A stretch of 11,944 bases of DNA, taken from assembly GCA_030039825.1 (NCBI GenBank), contig JASHUV010000168.1, positions 1 through 11,944 of the forward strand. The letters are read 5' to 3'. Each line of letters begins with the position of its first letter. Position 1 is the stretch's first letter. Positions 6,285-11,944 of the stretch are shown here, one piece after another. A program made the position numbers and the translations under genes. The notes beneath the pieces were generated by a model. The model worked only from the letters and a program-made list of their open reading frames with translations, was not told the origin of the DNA and did no database searches. The stretch comes from Thermoplasmata archaeon. Its GTDB lineage: Archaea; Thermoplasmatota; Thermoplasmata; Lutacidiplasmatales; UBA184.

Positions 6285-6904
6285 CGGGCGCTACCTTCCT
6301 CGGACGCGGCGGCCGCCGGCGGGTCCGTCCGGCCCGCGGCCTCGGGGGGCGTCGGCGGCGACTTCGCGACGAGCACCTTCGCCGGGCGAAGGAGCCCGCC
6401 CTTGAAGCGGTACCCCTGCTGAACGACCTCGAGCACCGTGCCGGGCGCCTGACCCTTGGGCGCGAGTCCCTCCCCGATCACCTCGTAATCCTCGGAGTTG
6501 ACGCGGCTCCCGACGTGGGCGATCGTTCGGAGGCCCTCCTTGACGAGGAATCCCTCCCACGCCTGCGCGAGGAGCTCCATTCCCTGACGCACCGGGTCGG
6601 CGGCCGGGGCCCGCCGCACGTACACCCGCGCATGCTCGAACGCCTCGTAGATGGGCAGGAGTCCGCGGAGGACCTCCGCCTCCGCGCCGAGGCGCACGGA
6701 CTCCCGTTCCCGGTCGACCCGCTTGCGAAAGTTCTCGAAGTCGGCGAGGAGATACTTGAACCGCGTCTCCCACTCGTTGGGGGCGCTCTCCGTCGGCGAG
6801 GAGAGGGACGGCGAGGCCGGGGGCGCGGCGGGCGCCTCCGCCGCCTTCCCACCGTCGGGGACGGGCGGCGGGGTCGCCTTGCCCGGGTCGGCGGCCTCGG
6901 TCAT
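6281..6904 (-). CDS. grpE: GrpE, nucleotide exchange factor of the DnaK chaperone
   Basis: The 207-residue product exchanges ADP for ATP on DnaK (Hsp70) in the cytoplasm. Residues 1-43 are a low-complexity Pro/Ala tail. A long dimerisation helix follows (about 44-80: RFKYLLADFENFRKRVDRE), then the four-helix-bundle region with LLPIYEAFEHA (82-92), and the beta-wing domain (about 123-181: EGLRTIAHVG, then VVQQGYRFKGGLLRPAKVLVAK), which is characteristic. The usual FDPxxHEAV segment is replaced by VNSEDYEVI (135-143), so the wing is divergent. A second Pro/Ala-rich tail ends the protein. It is first in the operon, with a TATA/BRE about 26 nt before the ATG, indicating a leaderless mRNA. dnaK and dnaJ, the usual neighbours, are absent from the window. 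Family assignment is confident. Confidence 0.95.
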   Translation of the reverse strand: MTEAADPGKATPPPVPDGGKAAEAPAAPPASPSLSSPTESAPNEWETRFKYLLADFENFRKRVDRERESVRLGAEAEVLRGLLPIYEAFEHARVYVRRAPAADPVRQGMELLAQAWEGFLVKEGLRTIAHVGSRVNSEDYEVIGEGLAPKGQAPGTVLEVVQQGYRFKGGLLRPAKVLVAKSPPTPPEAAGRTDPPAAAASEEGSAR

Positions 6905-6918
6905 CCGCGCCGTTTTCC

Positions 6919-6928
6919 CGAACGTTCG
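6919..6928. promoter_or_regulatory. Perfect 10-bp palindrome between TATA box and grpE start
   Basis: CGAACGTTCG is its own reverse complement and abuts the downstream edge of the grpE TATA box. Its position would let a dimeric repressor block polymerase recruitment, as heat-shock regulators do in other archaea. No matching protein is encoded here and a 10-bp palindrome can arise by chance. Confidence 0.35.
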
Positions 6929-6941
6929 TATAGGCGTTTCG
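6927..6941 (-). promoter_or_regulatory. grpE operon promoter (BRE and TATA box)
   Basis: On the minus strand CGAAACG (BRE-like) runs directly into CCTATACG (TATA-like). The TATA centre is about 26 nt from the grpE ATG at 6904, the spacing expected when transcription begins at or within a few bases of the start codon. There is no Shine-Dalgarno before grpE, consistent with a leaderless message. It should drive grpE-hmgA-pdxT. Confidence 0.7.
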
Positions 6942-7048
6942 TCGGCCCGGCGGTCGACCGATCCGCGCTCGGGGATCGCCGACGCGGACCCGATCCCCCG
7001 GGGCGGCCGGACGTCGCGCGCCGGGAGCGGCCCCCCCGCCCCGTCGGG

Positions 7049-7498
7049 TCACGGACCGGCCAAGAGGGGAGAGCGGTCCGTGGGTCCGCCGGGCCCCGGG
7101 TCGAGCAGGACCGTCAGCGCCTCGAGTGTCGTCACCCGGCCCGTGGCCCTCAGGTCCGTCCCCAGCGCGCCGGTCCGCCCGACATAGCCGACCACGAGGT
7201 TCGACCCGACCGCCACCACCACGTAGCCGGGACCGTCCGGGAACTCGAAGACGACCCGCCCCCGGGACCCGTGCGGCGGGACCGAGGGCCGGGCCGGATC
7301 GAGGATCACGTACCGTTGGAACGGGCGGACGAAGTTGAGACCTTGACCGAGGAGGCGGGGCGCGGGGCCGTACGGATCGACGAGTCCGATCCGTCCCGGC
7401 GGTACGCTCACCAAGGCGCGGCCCAAGAGGACGAGCATGATCAGCAGGGTCAGGAACAGGCCAAGCGTGACCCCGACCAGCGTGGGGTCGGACATCAT
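7049..7498 (-). CDS. One-TM protein resembling the N-terminus of SPFH/stomatin (copy B)
   Basis: 149 residues from the ATG at 7498, which overlaps the stop of the preceding gene (ATGA), so start and coupling are well supported; the frame stays open further upstream but that part is shadow. One TM (about 8-26) is followed by SVPPGRIGLVDPYGPAPRLL and GQGLNFVRPFQRYVILDPAR, which matches the opening of SPFH proteins (VPxGExGVVxRxGxxxxxLxPGLHFxxPF). The rest of the SPFH domain and its coiled coil are missing. The C-terminal half (about 80-132) is mostly short beta strands (VVFEFPDG, YVVVAVGSNLVVGYVG, VTTLEALTVLL). It probably anchors in the membrane with the domain on one face. It has the same length and layout as the gene before it, suggesting an old duplication or paired subunits. 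Function unknown. Confidence 0.75.
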   Translation of the reverse strand: MMSDPTLVGVTLGLFLTLLIMLVLLGRALVSVPPGRIGLVDPYGPAPRLLGQGLNFVRPFQRYVILDPARPSVPPHGSRGRVVFEFPDGPGYVVVAVGSNLVVGYVGRTGALGTDLRATGRVTTLEALTVLLDPGPGGPTDRSPLLAGP

Positions 7499-7944
7499 CG
7501 CCGACCCGCCGGGAGCGAGGCCGCGGGAGGGGGAGGGACCTCCTCCGGAACGAACTCGGGAATGAGAAAACGGATCGGTCCGCCGGCGACGACGACCCGG
7601 GCCCCGATCGGGAGAGGTCCGGGGGAGAGGGCGAGATTCTGCTGCGATCCCCTTCGGATCGAACCGGACGGCACGTGAGAGTTCGTCGGACGCACCACGG
7701 TCCACCGCTCACCGATCGCGGGGTCCGTCGCCGGGATCCCCTCGGCGCCGCTCGCCCTCCGCCGATGGACCTGGGACATGGGGTCCACGTAGTGGAATCC
7801 GGGACCGAGCGGTGGGCGCGCGAGCCCGAGCCGAGTGACCTCCGCCACCTCGCCCGGCCGTACCCAGACGACCGTCCGGCGGGCGTAGATGAGAAGGATG
7901 ATCGCAATGACCACGACGAGAAAGGCGATCGCCGCGAGGTCCAC
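7495..7944 (-). CDS. One-TM protein resembling the N-terminus of SPFH/stomatin (copy A)
   Basis: I start this gene at GTG 7944, giving 149 residues that open directly with a TM segment (LAAIAFLVVVIAIILLIYARR, about 3-23, with one R trimmed as boundary). An upstream ATG at 8097 would add 51 residues and run through the gyrB promoter and start, so it is unlikely. After the TM comes VVWVRPGEVAEVTRLGLA, then PPLGPGFHYVDPMSQVHRR, which matches the first strands of SPFH/stomatin proteins. The remainder (about 64-149) has no recognisable family; GARVVVAGGPIRFLIPEF near the end could be part of a small beta-barrel, as in NfeD, but this is weak. The tail is Pro/Ala-rich. A TATA/BRE-like element lies 26 nt upstream. 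The stop overlaps copy B's ATG. Function unknown. Confidence 0.7.
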   Translation of the reverse strand: MDLAAIAFLVVVIAIILLIYARRTVVWVRPGEVAEVTRLGLARPPLGPGFHYVDPMSQVHRRRASGAEGIPATDPAIGERWTVVRPTNSHVPSGSIRRGSQQNLALSPGPLPIGARVVVAGGPIRFLIPEFVPEEVPPPPAASLPAGRR

Positions 7945-7966
7945 GGCGCCGGAGACGCCGGCCGGG

Positions 7967-7980
7967 ACTAACGGTTTCCC
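7967..7980 (-). promoter_or_regulatory. Promoter of the SPFH-like gene pair
   Basis: Minus-strand GGGAAAC (BRE-like) followed by CGTTAGT (TATA-like) is centred about 26 nt from the GTG at 7944, the distance for a leaderless transcript. This supports the short start. The TATA match is poor, but it is the best AT-rich element in range. Confidence 0.4.
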
Positions 7981-8023
7981 GTCCGCCCGGACGGCGCGAC
8001 GCGGGCTTCCGCGGAGCCCCTGA

Positions 8024-8039
8024 AAGGCAACCCTTATAG
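8024..8039 (+). promoter_or_regulatory. gyrB promoter (TATA box)
   Basis: AAGGCAACCCTTATAG carries a clear TATA core (TTATAG, 8034-8039). Transcription would start near 8060-8063, leaving a leader of about 26 nt before the gyrB ATG at 8088. The leader has no Shine-Dalgarno. The element also reads as CTATAAG on the minus strand, so it could contribute to the divergent SPFH-like pair. Confidence 0.6.
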
Positions 8040-10000
<1,961 letters not shown>

Positions 10001-10001
<1 letters not shown>

Positions 10002-10005
10002 GAGG
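10001..10005 (+). promoter_or_regulatory. Shine-Dalgarno for the CorA-like gene
   Basis: GGAGG overlaps the last base of the gyrB stop codon and lies 12 nt before the GTG at 10018; further G-rich sequence fills the gap. It supports translation from the gyrB message and the GTG start. Confidence 0.4.
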
Positions 10006-10017
10006 GGGCAGGGGGAC

Positions 10018-10995
10018 GTGGCCGACCCGGCGTCGGTCGCCGCCTTCTCCGGACCGCTCCGCCTTCTCGGGCGGACGGAGGAGGAGCTCCCCCGGCACCC
10101 CATCCTCCACGGGACGGCCGGGACCCTCCTCACGATCGCGCTGCCGCTCCCCGAGGGGAAGGTCGAGTGGGCCGGGATATGGATCGCCGGCACGGCGATC
10201 ACCTTCCTCGGGGCCGCCGACGCCCCGGTCCGCTCCTCCGCCGCCCACGGCGTCTCCGGGGCCGGGGCCCGCGTCGTCGACCTCCTCTCGGAGGCGAACC
10301 GGCGCTACCTCCTCGAGTCCGAGGAGCTCGACGCGCGCGTCGCCCTCCTCGAGGACGCCGCGCGGACCGCTCCCGCCCGCGACATCTGGGCCCTCCAGAG
10401 GGAGGCGACCCGCCTGCGGGGGCGGATCGCCCGCTCGCTCGTCGTCGCCGGCGAGGTCTCCGGGCTCTTCGCCGACCTCTTCCCCGGGGCGGCGACGGCC
10501 CTCCCCGCGGTCGTCCGCGACCTCGAGCGGGCGCGCGACACCGTCCTCACGATCGAGCAGTCGCTCGGCGACCTCCTCCTCATGAGGAACGCCGAGGCGT
10601 CGAACCGGATCGCGGAGACCGCGAACCGGCTCTCCGAGTTCTCGAACCGGATCGCGGTCCTGACGAACACCTCGAACATCCGGATGCTCGGGATCACCTA
10701 CCTCGCCCTGCTCCTCGGGCTCGTCAGCGCCACGATCCTCTTCCTCAACACCGGGGCGACGATCCTCGGCATGCCGAGCGCCGCCTGGGTGCCGGGGATC
10801 TGGGTCGACGTCATCCTGATCGTCCTGACCGTCGTCCCGATCGCGATCGTCTTCAGCCGCCCGTGGGTCGCGCTCATTCTGCGCGACCTTCGGACGACCG
10901 AGCTCCGTTCGGCGGAGGGGATCCACGACCTCCCGGAGGTCGCCGAACCGGCCGGGACCGCCCGGACCGCGACCGCGCCGGTACGGCCGACCTGA
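10018..10995 (+). CDS. CorA-like two-TM membrane protein lacking a canonical GMN motif
   Basis: GTG-start, 325 residues. A soluble alpha/beta N-terminal part (about 1-150, with KVEWAGIWIAGTAITFLGAA) is followed by a long helical region (about 85-222) and two membrane segments near the C-terminus (about 225-250 and 259-280). This is the order of CorA Mg2+ channels, where the pore helix leads into TM1 and a GMN motif follows it. Here TM1 ends in ILGMPS (249-254), so GMP stands where GMN is expected. The helix before TM1 carries asparagines exactly seven apart (N196, N203, N210, N217) within SNRIAET/ANRLSEF/SNRIAVL/TNTSNIR heptads. The coding DNA repeats TCGAACCGGATCGCGG 42 bp apart. The 45-residue tail after TM2 is longer than in CorA. 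It sits 16 nt behind gyrB and is likely co-transcribed. The CorA relation is inferred from topology, so ion transport is not certain. Confidence 0.7.
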   Translation: MADPASVAAFSGPLRLLGRTEEELPRHPILHGTAGTLLTIALPLPEGKVEWAGIWIAGTAITFLGAADAPVRSSAAHGVSGAGARVVDLLSEANRRYLLESEELDARVALLEDAARTAPARDIWALQREATRLRGRIARSLVVAGEVSGLFADLFPGAATALPAVVRDLERARDTVLTIEQSLGDLLLMRNAEASNRIAETANRLSEFSNRIAVLTNTSNIRMLGITYLALLLGLVSATILFLNTGATILGMPSAAWVPGIWVDVILIVLTVVPIAIVFSRPWVALILRDLRTTELRSAEGIHDLPEVAEPAGTARTATAPVRPT

Positions 10996-11004
10996 GCGGC
11001 TCGT

Positions 11005-11050
11005 GGCCCTCGGACGACCCGCCGCCCGAGGGGCCGACCGTCGTTCGGCC
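11005..11050. terminator. Two adjacent stem-loops between convergent genes
   Basis: GGCCCTCGG (11005-11013) pairs with CCGAGGGGCC (11026-11035) with one bulged G. GGCCGA (11032-11037) pairs with TCGGCC (11045-11050) around a 7-nt loop; the two stems share a few bases, so they are alternatives or partly exclusive. They fill the 57-nt gap between the CorA-like gene and the surface-protein gene. No T-run follows. Confidence 0.25.
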
Positions 11051-11052
11051 GC

Positions 11053-11944
11053 CTACGCGGCGTCGCCCTCGTCGGCGGGCGCGTCCTCCGCGCCGTCGTC
11101 GTACGGCTCCCCGTCGGCGCCGTCCTCGTAGTTCTCATCGCCCTCGTAGCCGTCCTCGGCGGGCGCTTCCTCGTCGTACTCGCCCTCCTCGGCCTCCCCG
11201 TCGCCCTCCGGGAGCGGCTCCTCCTCGCCCTCGGCCGCCTCCTCGCCCTCGACGGCGCTCTCCCCGCCGGCCCCCTCGTCGAACTCCTCGGTGGGCTCCT
11301 CCTCGTCGCGGCCCGGACCGGACCGCGAGCGCATCGCGAGGGCGACGATCGCCACGACGACGACGACGAGGAGGAGGCCGATCAGGGCGAACGCGTCCCC
11401 GCTCGGCAGGCCGAAGAGCGTGCCCGAGCTCGTGCTCCCGTTCCCGGTGTTCCCGTTGGGGAGCGAGCCGGTGACCGTGATGGCGGTGGTCTTCGAGAAG
11501 AGCGTGTAGTCGTCGGCGTCGACGACGATGACGTAGACGTTGTACGTCCCCGGCTGGTCGGTCCGGCAGGTGCCGGTCTCGTTCTCCGGTGGTTGGAAGG
11601 AGCAGGCCCCCGCGGGAAGACCCTGCCACATGAGGTGGTCGTCGCCGGGGGGGCCGCCGGTGACGTTGATGGAGACCGCGAAGTTCTCGTCCTCCGATAC
11701 CTTGGCCGGCGTGGCGACCGGGGGCTCGATGACCGGGTCCGTGAACACGAAGATGTCGACGGCCTGGGAGACCGGCGAGCTCCCTCCGTTCGTGTCGTTG
11801 ACGGAGACGGACACCGAGAAGCTCCCGTTCTTCGTCGGGGCGCAGTCGAGCGAGGGCACGGTCGTCGTCGCGCAGGAGCTCGGCACGCCGCTCCAGTGGT
11901 AGGTGTACCCGCCGGAGCCGCCGGAGGCGGTCGTGGTGAACCCG
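11053..11944 (-). CDS. Partial cell-surface protein with PKD/Ig-like repeats, C-terminal TM and acidic tail
   Basis: The frame is open from the right edge to a TAG at 11055-11053; 296 C-terminal residues are visible and the N-terminus is missing, so an internal GTG at 11886 is not the true start. Two beta-sandwich repeats are seen. The first begins before the edge with GGSGGYTYHWSG, then SSCATTTVPSLDCAP and GSFSVSVSVNDTNGG. The second spans HLMWQGLPAGACSFQ, then GTCRTDQPGTYNVYVIVVDA. Each has a Cys pair near the middle, likely a disulfide, and a closing strand with VxVxxxD. A Gly/Ser/Thr/Asn linker leads to one TM segment (FALIGLLLVVVVVAIVALAM) and a basic stop-transfer RSRS. The final 95 or so residues are nearly all Glu, Asp, Gly, Ala and Tyr, probably cytoplasmic. 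It is likely an S-layer-associated or adhesion protein; the ligand is unknown. Confidence 0.85.
   Translation of the reverse strand, partial: GFTTTASGGSGGYTYHWSGVPSSCATTTVPSLDCAPTKNGSFSVSVSVNDTNGGSSPVSQAVDIFVFTDPVIEPPVATPAKVSEDENFAVSINVTGGPPGDDHLMWQGLPAGACSFQPPENETGTCRTDQPGTYNVYVIVVDADDYTLFSKTTAITVTGSLPNGNTGNGSTSSGTLFGLPSGDAFALIGLLLVVVVVAIVALAMRSRSGPGRDEEEPTEEFDEGAGGESAVEGEEAAEGEEEPLPEGDGEAEEGEYDEEAPAEDGYEGDENYEDGADGEPYDDGAEDAPADEGDAA

Overview
The window looks like a very GC-rich (roughly 70%) archaeal chromosome fragment, most likely a terrestrial member of the Thermoplasmatota. Support comes from an archaeal NAC with a C-terminal UBA domain, the diphthamide radical enzyme Dph2, a class II (bacterial-like) HMG-CoA reductase as known from Thermoplasmatales, a bacterial-type gyrase B, GrpE, TATA/BRE-like promoters close to start codons, and a surface protein built of PKD/Ig-like repeats. 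The taxonomic call is inference; no rRNA is present.

Layout. 1-338 (minus) is the 5' part of a secreted or membrane-anchored protein running off the left edge, divergent from a plus-strand cluster. 644-3806 (plus) is a translation-linked cluster: a four-CBS-domain protein with an HPF/S30AE-like C-terminus, then NAC, then a Nudix-Dph2 fusion that overlaps NAC. 3863-4294 (minus) is a small four-TM protein with a proline-rich tail. 4390-6904 (minus) is a tightly overlapped operon grpE - class II HMG-CoA reductase - pdxT with a clear leaderless-type promoter. 7049-7944 (minus) is a pair of equal-length (149 aa) one-TM proteins resembling only the N-terminal part of SPFH/stomatin proteins. 8088-10001 (plus) is gyrB, with an unusual leader and repeats around its start. 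It is followed by a CorA-like two-TM protein (10018-10995) rather than gyrA. 11053-11944 (minus) is the 3' part of a cell-surface protein ending in a TM segment and a strongly acidic cytoplasmic tail.

How the genes work together. The left cluster concerns nascent-chain handling (NAC), modification of elongation factor 2 (Dph2) and, by inference, nucleotide-sensitive ribosome association (CBS-HPF-like). The central operon mixes protein folding (GrpE), lipid precursor synthesis (mevalonate) and PLP synthesis (PdxT glutaminase); all three are housekeeping functions, and the overlaps suggest translational coupling. Nothing here looks like a phage, insertion sequence, CRISPR array or tRNA/rRNA. 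The points most worth a second look are the CBS-HPF-like and Nudix-Dph2 architectures, the tandem mini-SPFH pair, the altered GMN site and asparagine heptads of the CorA-like protein, and the 17-nt direct repeat straddling the gyrB start.
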